Below are positions 33,790 through 42,012 of a stretch of DNA of 64,000 bases, one piece after another (position 1 is the first letter of the stretch; each line of letters starts with the position of its first letter). Where the stretch lies: NCBI GenBank assembly GCA_016234485.1, contig JACRBL010000052.1, forward strand, positions 62,001-126,000. Direction: 5' to 3'. This stretch comes from Chloroflexota bacterium. GTDB lineage: Bacteria; Chloroflexota; Anaerolineae; Anaerolineales; Villigracilaceae. The notes beneath the pieces are model-generated. The model was not told the origin of the DNA and did no database searches. It saw nothing but the letters and a program-made list of their open reading frames with translations. The position numbers and the translations under genes are program-made.

Positions 33790-35304
33790 TTATTCAAGGG
33801 GATGGCGGAGGTCGTAGATGATGTAGCCTTCGCCTTCCGCAAATATCGCGAAATGCGAGAGACGTTCTTGCAGTTCGGGCTGGCGATTCAGGTCGGCCAG
33901 GTCGGTGACGAGGAAGAGGTCTTTGTTTTTGGTCAGGCGCTCGAAGGATTTCTCGAACGACGCGTCCGCGCCGCGCAGGGCATGATACTCGATATCGGAC
34001 GAATCAGGCCAGTTGGCCGCGCCCGTCCAACCCCAGTAGGCAAGCGGGAGGGCGTACTCCTGCGTCAACGCGACGACGCGATGACCGAGCGCCGTCTCGC
34101 CGATTTGACTCCAAAACTCGGCCTGCGGACGGTAGTCCACGGATTTCAAAGAGGCGCGGGATGTCCATAAAACGGCGAAGAGGCAGAGGGTCAGGATGGC
34201 GTAGGTCGGAATGGCATTCCGACTTACGAGGCGTGAGAGGATCGCATCCGCGAGCGGAGTCAACGCGAGCGCGGCGATGGGGATGAGGGGCAGGCTGTAA
34301 TAATCGTGGGTGGAGATGTGATAGTCGAAGAAAATGGCGAAGGCGAGGTAGGCCGCCCAAAGTCCAAGCAGAAACGTGCGCGTGGGTTTGGAGTCCACCA
34401 GAAGAAGCCCGAGGAGCGCGAGCGCGAAGGGGAAGAGTCCGATCACGTTGTCGAGCATCTGTGCCCAGCCGAGGTAAAAATTGGGCGAGAGAAAAAATTC
34501 GGGCAGGAAGCGTCCGCCGAATTGCTGACCGAGGAAGCCGCGCGACAGTCCGTAGATCACCCAGCCGAGGCCAGGGAGGATTCCGAGCGCGGCCATCGTC
34601 CACACCTGTTTGTTGCGGACGATGTCGCGGACGGATGCGCGTCCGAGGGTCGCGCCGAGCGCGCCGCCGATGACAAAGAAGGCCGCGTTGAGTTTGATGA
34701 AGATGGCAAAGCCGCCGAGGAGGGATGTGAGTAGGACGTATTTTAAGGAGGAGGGGAATGCGGGATAGGAGTTAGGAGTTAGGGATTGCGCCCAGCGGTT
34801 GACTGCCCACCAGAAGCCGAGGATGAGTGCGACCATGAGCGGGTCGGGTTGGAAGGAGCGGCTGGCGATCACCGCGTAAGGTAACAGGAGATAAAAAGCG
34901 GCGGTGAAAAGCGCGGCGTCTTTGGAGAAGAGGTCGCGGGCGAGGAGATAGAGGAAGATGCCGCCGATCAGCCAGAACAGGCTGGAATAAATTCTTGCCA
35001 CCCAAAGTTGTTCGCCTGTGAACTTCCACGTGAAGACGGTGAGCCGCTCTAAAATTTCGGGTTCGATGGTGGCGCGCAATTTTCCCTGCTGAATGGCGAA
35101 CTCGCGCAAGTCGGCGGGCGCGTTGGGCAGTGACTGATAGTACATCCCGCGTGCTTTCAGCGCGGAGAAAAGCTGGCGCGTGGGATGAAAATCCAGCGGC
35201 AGGTCGGTGATGTCGTAGAGACGGATGCCGAGGGCCGCGATGAAAATGACGAGGAGCGCGAGGGTGTGGAAACGGCCAAAGAGGGAGCGAGGAGATTCAT
35301 CCAT
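33790..35304 (-). CDS. GT39/ArnT-like membrane glycosyltransferase
   Basis: 504 residues with about ten membrane helices. The first loop has the acidic/aromatic DITDLPLDFHPTRQ; WVARIYSSLFWLIGGIFLYLLAR and AYLAFAIFFDYHISTHDYY follow. GT39-like (PMT_2) enzymes move sugars from polyprenyl phosphate donors to proteins or lipids outside the membrane. Two stretches are encoded by dispersed repeats: SRNAIPTYA (34201-34230) and LTPNSYPAFPS (34757-34788). A TAAAAT box is 14 nt before the ATG. Confidence 0.82.
   Translation of the reverse strand: MDESPRSLFGRFHTLALLVIFIAALGIRLYDITDLPLDFHPTRQLFSALKARGMYYQSLPNAPADLREFAIQQGKLRATIEPEILERLTVFTWKFTGEQLWVARIYSSLFWLIGGIFLYLLARDLFSKDAALFTAAFYLLLPYAVIASRSFQPDPLMVALILGFWWAVNRWAQSLTPNSYPAFPSSLKYVLLTSLLGGFAIFIKLNAAFFVIGGALGATLGRASVRDIVRNKQVWTMAALGILPGLGWVIYGLSRGFLGQQFGGRFLPEFFLSPNFYLGWAQMLDNVIGLFPFALALLGLLLVDSKPTRTFLLGLWAAYLAFAIFFDYHISTHDYYSLPLIPIAALALTPLADAILSRLVSRNAIPTYAILTLCLFAVLWTSRASLKSVDYRPQAEFWSQIGETALGHRVVALTQEYALPLAYWGWTGAANWPDSSDIEYHALRGADASFEKSFERLTKNKDLFLVTDLADLNRQPELQERLSHFAIFAEGEGYIIYDLRHPLE
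34201..34230. repeat. GTAGGTCGGAAT repeat inside the GT39 gene
   Basis: GTAGGTCGGAATGGCATTCCGACTTAC, in frame; compare the intergenic copy at 1359-1410. Confidence 0.75.
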
Positions 35305-35397
35305 GGGGAAGCCCGCTTATTTTAGCATGGGCGACTGGAAGTCGCGGCTACCGATGCGAAGTCCACCTTCGTGGACTATTTCAACAATTTTGGGGGA

Positions 35398-36354
35398 TTA
35401 GGCGATCTCGGTGACGATCGTCCGTTTTGCGCCCGCGGACAGTAACGCTTCGGCGACTTGCGCGGCATCGTCCTTTTCGACAAGGGCGATCATGTTGCCG
35501 CCGCGTCCGCCGCCTGAAAGCTTCGCCCCGAGCGCGCCCGCCTCGCGAGCGGACTCAACCAATCGATCCAATTCTGGCGAGGAGACGGTGAGCGATTGCA
35601 GGAGGGCGTGGTTGCTGTCCATCAACGCGCCCAACAATCTCCAATCTCCATTCTCTATTCTCTCTTTGGCATTTTGCACAACTCCCCCAATCTCATCGAA
35701 CGCACGCTCCCAACGCGGCTTGTCCGACTCCCACAATTTGCGGACATCGCCTACGGATTCTTTCGTCGGCGCGGAGATGCCAGTGTCCGCGATGACGAGG
35801 GTGAAGGGAGAGCCGACTGTAAATGTCTCGACCCCACCCCCAGCCCCTCCCCCAAGGGGAGAGGGGAGCGGACGAATGAAGTAGACGGGACGAGCGTACG
35901 TGATGACGGTGTTGTCAATGCCCGAGGGTGTGCCGTGATGGAGTTTTTCGATCTCGTAAGCGAATTGATTGATTTGCTCATCAGACAATGGACGATGGAC
36001 GGCGGATGACAATGCGCGCAACAATGCAACGGTCACCGCCGCGCCAGAGCCGAGTCCCGAAGCGACGGGAATCGTTGAAGCGATGGAAATGTCGAGGGAG
36101 GGGAAGGGGGAAACGCCAAAAGCGAAGAAAAAATTATGGATGACGGCCGCGATCGGATGGTTGGAGGGAAGCGAGGAAAGTTCAGCGTGGAGGGAAATGT
36201 CGGGGGCGTGGATCCAAGTCTCTGCGCGGGGAGAGTCCGCTATGATCACATCCGCATGGACTTGCGTGACGGGGACGGCGAGCGCGGGACGTCCGTAGAC
36301 GACGGCGTGTTCGCCAAAGAGGATGATCTTGCCAGGGGCGGAGGCGTGAGGCAT
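35398..36354 (-). CDS. mvk: Mevalonate kinase (GHMP kinase family)
   Basis: 318 residues. Motif 1 APGKIILFGEHAVVYGRPAL, motif 2 STIPVASGLGSGAAVTVAL (ATP loop) and motif 3 KLSGGGRGGNMIAL match mevalonate kinase, which phosphorylates mevalonate for isoprenoid synthesis. The start is ATG 36354; the frame stays open far upstream only as an antisense-free overlap with the UbiA gene. Three dispersed-repeat segments lie inside: LPSPLGGGAGGG (about 35835-35872), ERIENGDWRL (35636-35666) and the tract at 35984-36010. They fall in likely loops. Confidence 0.9.
   Translation of the reverse strand: MPHASAPGKIILFGEHAVVYGRPALAVPVTQVHADVIIADSPRAETWIHAPDISLHAELSSLPSNHPIAAVIHNFFFAFGVSPFPSLDISIASTIPVASGLGSGAAVTVALLRALSSAVHRPLSDEQINQFAYEIEKLHHGTPSGIDNTVITYARPVYFIRPLPSPLGGGAGGGVETFTVGSPFTLVIADTGISAPTKESVGDVRKLWESDKPRWERAFDEIGGVVQNAKERIENGDWRLLGALMDSNHALLQSLTVSSPELDRLVESAREAGALGAKLSGGGRGGNMIALVEKDDAAQVAEALLSAGAKRTIVTEIA
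35835..35872. repeat. CCCTCTCCC-family palindrome inside mvk
   Basis: CCCAGCCCCTCCCCCAAGGG with its partner GGGGAGAGGGG, read in frame as a Pro/Gly loop. Confidence 0.8.
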
Positions 36355-36360
36355 GTTGTT

Positions 36361-36384
36361 GCGCAAATTGGCAATTTGCGCTAC
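36361..36384. repeat. CGCAAATTG-N-CAATTTGCG repeat
   Basis: Perfect 9-bp dyad between the UbiA gene and mvk. A second copy lies inside rsmI at 47857-47880. Confidence 0.8.
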
Positions 36385-37250
36385 GAGAGGTAGAAAATCG
36401 CCACGATCGCCAACCCAAACAGCACGATGGCGATTTGCATGGGACGGTCGGTGAGCAGAATTTCTTCGGGCGCGCCCGCGCGGTGCGAGACCTGGATGAT
36501 GTAAAGATAGCGAAAGATGACGTAGGCCATGAATGGGATGGTCAGCATCATGCTGTGATTTTCGGGCAGATTGGGCGCAGAGAACGTGTAGAGCGAGTAG
36601 GCCAGGATGGTGGCCGCGGAGACGATGGTGATGTATTGGTCGAGCAGCGGCAGGGTATAGCCATCGAGAACCTTGCGATGAGAACCCGCTCCTTGCGCGA
36701 GGAGCGCGAGCTCGGAGCGGCGCTTGCCAAAACCGAGATAGAGCGCGCCGAGCGTGGTGACCACGTACAGCCACGGCGAGAAGCGTTCCACTTCGATGAG
36801 CGTCGTCCCCGCGTGGACGCGCAGGACGAAGCCCGCCGCGATGATCAGCACGTCGAGGATCGGCACGTGCTTGAGCCAGCGCGAGTAAGCCAGGTTGATC
36901 AGAAAATATGCCGCGGCCACATACGCAAACGAACGCGATAGGAACCAGCCAAGGGTTAACGAAAGCAGTACCAGCAGAATCCCAGCCGTCCACGCCGCGC
37001 CTTGCGAGAGTTGTCCCGAAGGAAGCGGGCGGTGTTTCTTTTCGGGATGCTGGCGGTCGGCTTCGATATCGGCGAGGTCGTTGAAAATGTAGACCGCGCT
37101 CGAAATGAGACAGAATAAAAAGAAACCTGCCACCGTGCGCGCGAGCGGCACAAGTTGAAATAGTTGCTTGTCGAACACCAGTGCGAAATACACAAAGCCG
37201 TTTTTCGTCCACTGGCGCGGGCGCATGGTTTTGAGGAGGGGGGTGAGCAT
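36381..37250 (-). CDS. UbiA-family prenyltransferase, decaprenyl-phosphate phosphoribosyltransferase-like
   Basis: 289 residues, about eight membrane helices. MRPRQWTKNGFVYFALVFD and the first Asp motif NDLADIEADRQHPEKKHRPL match the UbiA branch that makes polyprenyl-phosphate phosphoribose for arabinan-type or cell-wall sugars. I start at ATG 37250; residues upstream are encoded by an AT-rich TCGATATTCGA repeat. It precedes mvk and the GT39 gene on the same strand, a plausible polyprenyl-sugar set. Confidence 0.82.
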   Translation of the reverse strand: MLTPLLKTMRPRQWTKNGFVYFALVFDKQLFQLVPLARTVAGFFLFCLISSAVYIFNDLADIEADRQHPEKKHRPLPSGQLSQGAAWTAGILLVLLSLTLGWFLSRSFAYVAAAYFLINLAYSRWLKHVPILDVLIIAAGFVLRVHAGTTLIEVERFSPWLYVVTTLGALYLGFGKRRSELALLAQGAGSHRKVLDGYTLPLLDQYITIVSAATILAYSLYTFSAPNLPENHSMMLTIPFMAYVIFRYLYIIQVSHRAGAPEEILLTDRPMQIAIVLFGLAIVAIFYLS

Positions 37251-37260
37251 GGGGCAATGA

Positions 37261-37316
37261 TAATCGAAATTCGATATTCGATACTCGATAGTCGAATATC
37301 GAATTATCGAATATCG
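37261..37316. repeat. TCGATATTCGATA microrepeat tract
   Basis: Repeated ATTCGATA/TATCGAAT units, self-complementary, between divergent UbiA and tlyA genes. Confidence 0.75.
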
Positions 37317-37318
37317 CT

Positions 37319-37324
37319 TAAAAT
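37319..37324 (+). promoter_or_regulatory. -10 box, leaderless start of tlyA
   Basis: TAAAAT, 6 nt before ATG 37331. Confidence 0.55.
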
Positions 37325-37330
37325 ATCCAC

Positions 37331-38161
37331 ATGACAAAAACTCGCCTCGACATTCTTCTCACCGAACGCGGACTGGCCGAATCACGGACAAAGGCGCAAG
37401 CGCTCATCATGGCGGGACAGGTGCGCGTCGACGGTCAGACCGCGCTCAAGGCGGGCGCGTCGGTGGCGGCCGAATCCACGCTGACGGTGGACGCGGGTCC
37501 GCGCTTCGTCTCGCGTGGCGGCGAAAAGTTGGACGCGGCCCTCGAGACGCTGGCGCTCGATGTGCGCGATCTCATCTGCGTGGATGTGGGTTCATCCACG
37601 GGCGGTTTCACCGATTGCCTGCTCCAGCGTGGCGCGGCCAAAGTCTACGCGATTGACGTGGGCAAGGGAATCCTGCACTGGAAGATTCGCAATCATCCCC
37701 GCGTGGTGGTGATGGAGGAGACGAACGCGCGCTTTGTGGCGTCGTTGCCAGAGAGGGTTGATCTCGTCACGATTGACGCGTCGTTTATTTCGTTGAAGAC
37801 GCTGTTGCCCGTGGTGAAGACGTGGTTTACCCCCACCCCCCTCGCCCCTTTGGGGCACTCCCCCCATTTGCGAAGCAAATGGGGGGAGACGGAGGGGGGT
37901 GTGATTGCCCTCATCAAACCCCAATTTGAAGCGGGGAAGAAGGATGTGGCGCGCGGCGAGGGCGTGATTCGCGATCCCGAAATCCACAAGCAGGTGTTGA
38001 CGGATGTGTTGAATTTCGCGCAGGAGGAAGGCTGGGGCGTGCGTGGGCTCATCCGAAGTCCGCTGTTGGGGCCGAAGGGGAATGTGGAGTTTCTGGCGTG
38101 GTTAAATGTCACAGGGACGCGCGATGCATCCCTGGATGAAATGATTGGTGGGTTGTTCTAA
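37331..38161 (+). CDS. tlyA: TlyA-family rRNA 2'-O-methyltransferase / hemolysin-like
   Basis: 276 residues. An S4 RNA-binding domain (RLDILLTERGLAESRTKAQA) is followed by the FtsJ-like methyltransferase: VDVGSSTGGFTDCLLQRGA (SAM site), YAIDVGKGILHW and TIDASFISLKTLLPV. Mycobacterial TlyA methylates 16S and 23S rRNA. Between FTP and GGVIALIKPQFEAG about 20 residues (PLAPLGHSPHLRSKWGE) are encoded by a nested palindromic repeat and have no counterpart in the family as I know it. Its stop touches the stop of the convergent anti-sigma gene. Confidence 0.92.
   Translation: MTKTRLDILLTERGLAESRTKAQALIMAGQVRVDGQTALKAGASVAAESTLTVDAGPRFVSRGGEKLDAALETLALDVRDLICVDVGSSTGGFTDCLLQRGAAKVYAIDVGKGILHWKIRNHPRVVVMEETNARFVASLPERVDLVTIDASFISLKTLLPVVKTWFTPTPLAPLGHSPHLRSKWGETEGGVIALIKPQFEAGKKDVARGEGVIRDPEIHKQVLTDVLNFAQEEGWGVRGLIRSPLLGPKGNVEFLAWLNVTGTRDASLDEMIGGLF
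37835..37900. repeat. Nested palindrome inside tlyA
   Basis: Inner 13-bp stem CTCCCCCCATTTG/CAAATGGGGGGAG (37858-37888), a small CCCCTTTGGGG hairpin before it, and outer ACCCCCCTC/GAGGGGGGT arms. In frame. Confidence 0.88.
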
Positions 38162-40222
38162 CTATTTCAGGCTTTCGGCGATCATAATCAGTTCGGTCAA
38201 TGAAACGGGCGGGATGGTTTCTCCGCCAAGGAAGTGAATGTAAAACGCAAAACCGTCCTTTTGCCATGCGAGGGAGTATGAATCGGTGCGCGGATTCCAT
38301 ATCGGCGTGGTCGTGTTGGGCGAAGCATACTCCCACACGCCTCGAAAATATTCGCCTTCCGTATCGCCCACTGCAACAGGGGTGACATACGCGCTGATGG
38401 CGGGATCAGAAGCCATCTCGCCGCGTTCTTGATAAATGTACAGCGCGCCGTTATCGCCTTTTTGCGAAACATATTTCAAGGCGACCTTTTGAGCATGTGG
38501 GTCGTAAAGCGCCCCCTCGAAAACATATCCAGCGGGAAGGTACGCGGGTTCGAGAACGTCAAATCCCGCCAATGTCTCTGCTTCGACGACAGTCTGAGTG
38601 AACGAATAAAGTTCAGGAGTTGGCTTTACCTCCTCAATGACCTTGTGTGGAGTGGGTTGCCAGACCGCGCCATATTTCAAGCCTCCATTTGTTGTCAGCC
38701 GAATTGGATTCGTGGATGGATTGTTTAGCATTTTTTCAATGTCGAAACGATAAAAATCCATGCCCTGCGGGGTTGCAATTGTCGCAATGACACGCTTCCC
38801 ATCGGTGGACCAACTAACATCGCCTGGCAAGGAGTTGGCATTGGCAATAGGCATGCCCAGTCGGTGAATTTCTGTGCCATCTTCGTTCAAAAGAAAATAA
38901 GAAGCGGGTTCTTTGCCAACCCGACAAGCAAGGCTGAAAAAGGAATGCCTTTTATCCGGTGAAATAAAGTGACTGGTCTCTTGCTGGTCTGAGTCATTAG
39001 GGAGGACGCATAGTTCAGAGAACTTCCAGGGCAAGTAAGGGATGGGTGCGCCCTGGTAAGCCAGCCAGACTAGGGAATCCTGTTGCAGGGTCACATACGT
39101 GTTTTCAAAGATCGCCAAGATGGGTGTCTCGGACGTGACAAGGATGGGATTGGAGCCGTTATAAAGGGCGTTATCTCCATTCACGAAAAATCTTGTAATG
39201 TTCCATCGCCCCCACATAGTTTGTTCAGAATTCGTACTAATGGTGACAAACTGGTTTGGCGTTTCCCAATAAACTTGCTGATGCAGTCTGCCTGTGTCGC
39301 CCTCGAAAAACGGACCGTCGCTAACGGTGGTTCCGTTGACATTGACAACCACTACGCGGGTATCCTTATTTTGTCCGCTATAGGAATCTTGAAAAACGAT
39401 GTATTGCCCGTCTGGGGACCATGACAGGAAGTTGTATTTTCCAGATTCGGACGTCAGCGCGATCTTATTACTTCCATCCGCGTTGACAACCATGATTTGA
39501 TTGACATCAAAAAGCGAGTCTTTGCCAGAAAGATACGCGATCCTCTTGCCATCTGGCGACCAGGTGAAGTGATCGTTGAACGTGGACGAATCGGTCAACT
39601 TCCTGACGTTGTTTCCATCTGCGTCCATGAGGTAAATGTCCCTGCCGCCGTCTCGGTCGCTGACGAACGCGATTTGCGCGCCGTCGGGAGACCAGGCGGG
39701 GGATTCGTCGGTGGCGGGGTTATTTGTCAGGTTGGTCAGATCGCTTCCGTCTGATTTCATGGTGAAGATTTCGCGATTGCCTGTTTCATCCATCGCGACA
39801 AAGGCGATCAGGTTGCCGGTGACTTGTGGGGCGGGGAGGCTGGTTTGTGTCTCATTTGCGGTGATGGAATTTTTCTGCAATTGCGGGACCACAAAACTGA
39901 TTGCAAACCCCAACACAACGAGCGCGGCAAATCCGCCGAGCGCTTTCAGCCCAAGATTGATTCGGTTCGACATGATGATCCTCCGTGTTTGTGATTGAAC
40001 GTTTGTTATCACTTTCTTGGAAGGACCGTCCTGGGCATCCCATCGGGAATGGAATTCGCTTTGCAGGCGCGACGTCAGCGTGGAGAAGGATCGGGATTCG
40101 ACGCGGCACGCTTCACAGTCGCGGAGATGCGTCTCGAGGTCCCGGCGTTGGGATTCGCTGAGGAGTCCGTCCAAGTCCGCGAGAATGTAGCGTTTGGCTT
40201 GTTTGTGCGTGATCCCGTTCAT
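38162..40222 (-). CDS. Anti-sigma factor with beta-propeller and DUF4367 domains
   Basis: 686 residues. The zinc anti-sigma domain has H32-x3-C36-x2-C39 (HLRDCEACR). A transmembrane helix follows at about 92-112 (ALGGFAALVVLGFAISFVV). Outside lies a TolB/PD40-like propeller: SDGSDLTNLTNNPATDESPAWSPDG (in part), SPDGKRIAYLSGKD and SPDGQYIVF. The last 140 residues (GFDVLEPAYLPAGYVF, then LYIYQERGEM) look like DUF4367. One nt separates it from the sigma gene, so it should sequester that sigma. A propeller sensor this large is unusual. Confidence 0.85.
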   Translation of the reverse strand: MNGITHKQAKRYILADLDGLLSESQRRDLETHLRDCEACRVESRSFSTLTSRLQSEFHSRWDAQDGPSKKVITNVQSQTRRIIMSNRINLGLKALGGFAALVVLGFAISFVVPQLQKNSITANETQTSLPAPQVTGNLIAFVAMDETGNREIFTMKSDGSDLTNLTNNPATDESPAWSPDGAQIAFVSDRDGGRDIYLMDADGNNVRKLTDSSTFNDHFTWSPDGKRIAYLSGKDSLFDVNQIMVVNADGSNKIALTSESGKYNFLSWSPDGQYIVFQDSYSGQNKDTRVVVVNVNGTTVSDGPFFEGDTGRLHQQVYWETPNQFVTISTNSEQTMWGRWNITRFFVNGDNALYNGSNPILVTSETPILAIFENTYVTLQQDSLVWLAYQGAPIPYLPWKFSELCVLPNDSDQQETSHFISPDKRHSFFSLACRVGKEPASYFLLNEDGTEIHRLGMPIANANSLPGDVSWSTDGKRVIATIATPQGMDFYRFDIEKMLNNPSTNPIRLTTNGGLKYGAVWQPTPHKVIEEVKPTPELYSFTQTVVEAETLAGFDVLEPAYLPAGYVFEGALYDPHAQKVALKYVSQKGDNGALYIYQERGEMASDPAISAYVTPVAVGDTEGEYFRGVWEYASPNTTTPIWNPRTDSYSLAWQKDGFAFYIHFLGGETIPPVSLTELIMIAESLK

Positions 40223-40223
40223 T

Positions 40224-40754
40224 TCATTCTTCCTTCAACAGCGTCCGCAGTTTTTCGCGCGCGTGGTTCAGCCGTGAGTGGACTGTGCCAATGGGGAGGC
40301 CGAGCGTTTCGGCGATGTCTGCAATGGGCAGGTCGTGGTAGTAGCGCAGGATGACGGGGAGGCGGTGTTTGTCATCGAGGGCGCGGACGGCCCGCCAGAG
40401 CGCGGCGTCGGATTCGCTTTGCATCGCCTCTTTCTCCGGGTGGGCCGACTCCTGCGGGAACAGACTCTGCAGAATCTGTTGCAGTTTCGCGCGACGCTTG
40501 AAGCGCTGGAGGCGATTGCGGCACACGTTGATGGCGATGCTGAACAGCCAGGTCTTGACCGAGGCCTGCCCGCGGAACGATTCGAGGGCGCGCAACGCGG
40601 AGAGGAAGGCCTCCTGCGTGGCGTCATCGGCTTCGTCGGGGTTGTCGAGGATGGAGAACGCCAATCGGTATACGTCGCGCTGATAAGTCTGCACGAGGCG
40701 TTCGATTGCCAGCGAATCACCTTCCCGGCATTGTTCAAGCCATTGGCTGTCCAT
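40224..40754 (-). CDS. ECF RNA polymerase sigma factor
   Basis: 176 residues. Region 2 (FSILDNPDEADDATQEAFLSALRAL) and region 4 (LPVILRYYHDLPIADIAETLGLPIGTVHSRL, in part) are complete. I start at ATG 40754 because TAGAAT lies 7 nt upstream; an ATG at 40763 overlaps that box. It controls an unknown regulon and is paired with the membrane anti-sigma encoded next. Confidence 0.93.
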   Translation of the reverse strand: MDSQWLEQCREGDSLAIERLVQTYQRDVYRLAFSILDNPDEADDATQEAFLSALRALESFRGQASVKTWLFSIAINVCRNRLQRFKRRAKLQQILQSLFPQESAHPEKEAMQSESDAALWRAVRALDDKHRLPVILRYYHDLPIADIAETLGLPIGTVHSRLNHAREKLRTLLKEE

Positions 40755-40761
40755 GACGGTC

Positions 40762-40767
40762 ATTCTA
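40762..40767 (-). promoter_or_regulatory. -10 box, leaderless start of the sigma gene
   Basis: TAGAAT on the - strand, 7 nt before ATG 40754. Confidence 0.5.
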
Positions 40768-40820
40768 CAAGATTAGACAGGGTTCGTGTAAAAAATCTTC
40801 ATTTCCCCGATTGGCAAAAT

Positions 40821-41789
40821 CTAATCATAATACTCAGGCTGATACGGGGATAAATGCTTTCGCCCCTCTTCGAGAATTTCATCAATTGTCATATCGGCAT
40901 GGGCCTTGTCCGCGGGGTGGTAGTGGACGTGGACGCGCAGGACGTTGGAGAGCGACTCGCAGATCAATTTTTCCACGTGAGTGGCAATCGCGTCGCCTTC
41001 GGTGACGGTGAGGAAGCCGTCTATGCCGATGGTCAGGTTGACGACCACGTGCGGGCCGAAGCGATGCGCCTGGACTTCCTCCAGTTGAGTCACGCCGTCC
41101 ACGCCATGCAGGAGGGACGCGACCCGCTCGGCGATGTCGCGGCTCGGCACCGCGTCCATGAGTTCGACGGAGGATTCGCGCAGGATGTAGACGCCCGTGC
41201 GAAGAATCAAAAGGGCCACTAACGCGCCCGCCAGCGGGTCCAGCCAGGGCAGTCCGCGCTGACCGAAGAAGATGCCCAACGAGGCCGCGCCCGCCGAGAA
41301 GATGTCGTTGCGATGATCGTAGGCGAGCGCGTCCACGATCGGGTTGCGCGTCTCACGTCCCAGTTTGCGGACGTAGAAGAAGAGGAAAATCTTGATGATG
41401 ACCGTCGCAAACGCCACCCAAAACGCGAGGGGATGGGAGCCGAGGGAGGTGATATTGCCGTCGGCCAAGTCCCAAATCTTGTCCACCGAATCCCAAAATA
41501 CAGCCACTGCCGTTGCCACCACGAACGCGCCGACGGTGAGCGAAGCGATGCTTTCGAGCTGGCGATGTCCGTAGGGATGTTCGGTGTCGGCGGGCTTGTT
41601 GGCGAGGCGGACGAAGACGCTGGCGACGATGTAGTAGGCCACGTCGGAGGTGGAGTTGATGCCTTCGGCCAACAGCGCGGGGCTATGGCCCAGCACGCCG
41701 AAAGTGGTCTTCACAGCGGAGAGGAGGATGTTGATGTCGAGGCCCAGATTCACGGCCCACAGGCTTTTCGCGTCGCGGGAATGGCTCAT
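40821..41789 (-). CDS. Cation diffusion facilitator (CDF) family transporter
   Basis: 322 residues. Six membrane helices with the metal-site residues in LLAEGINSTSDVAYY and ALAYDHRNDIFSAGAASLG (HxxxD), then the cytosolic CDF-C domain (VQAHRFGPHVVVNLTIGIDGF). CDF proteins export Zn, Fe or Mn by proton antiport; the metal cannot be told here. TACAAT lies 7 nt before the ATG with no ribosome-binding site. Confidence 0.92.
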   Translation of the reverse strand: MSHSRDAKSLWAVNLGLDINILLSAVKTTFGVLGHSPALLAEGINSTSDVAYYIVASVFVRLANKPADTEHPYGHRQLESIASLTVGAFVVATAVAVFWDSVDKIWDLADGNITSLGSHPLAFWVAFATVIIKIFLFFYVRKLGRETRNPIVDALAYDHRNDIFSAGAASLGIFFGQRGLPWLDPLAGALVALLILRTGVYILRESSVELMDAVPSRDIAERVASLLHGVDGVTQLEEVQAHRFGPHVVVNLTIGIDGFLTVTEGDAIATHVEKLICESLSNVLRVHVHYHPADKAHADMTIDEILEEGRKHLSPYQPEYYD

Positions 41790-41796
41790 GGCTCTG

Positions 41797-41802
41797 ATTG
41801 TA
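41797..41802 (-). promoter_or_regulatory. -10 box, leaderless start of the CDF gene
   Basis: TACAAT on the - strand, 7 nt before ATG 41789. Confidence 0.55.
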
Positions 41803-41863
41803 TTGTCCGCGCCGCGAAGGGGGAAGGGGATGAATATCCTGATTTGGTTGTGAGCGGAAACGA

Positions 41864-41893
41864 AAAACAGCGTCTCGAAAGAGGCGCTGTTTT
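41864..41893 (-). terminator. Terminator after the glutaredoxin gene
   Basis: 13-bp stem AAAACAGCGTCTC/GAGGCGCTGTTTT (one G-U) with a GAAA loop; on the - strand it ends in five T. Confidence 0.75.
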
Positions 41894-41903
41894 CGCCTTC
41901 ATG

Positions 41904-41974
41904 GTTCGCGAGCAGTTGTACTGTGAGCCGTCAGCACGATTTGCCAAGCAAATCGAACTGCTGACGAAACACGG
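41904..41974. repeat. GCAGTTG...CTGCTGACGAAAC family repeat
   Basis: TTCGCGAGCAGTTG ... GCCGTCAGCA ... GAACTGCTGACGAAACACGG with an extra inner hairpin ATTTGCCAAGCAAAT. Close to 7372-7428. Confidence 0.82.
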
Positions 41975-42012
41975 AGTTGTTGTGGCGGACTCAAGTCAGC
42001 GCTCCGAGGGTT

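Noticed and set aside
36355..37257. Upstream extension of the mevalonate kinase frame (to 37257)
   Set aside because: It overlaps the UbiA gene in another frame. Conserved mevalonate kinase residues begin exactly at ATG 36354.
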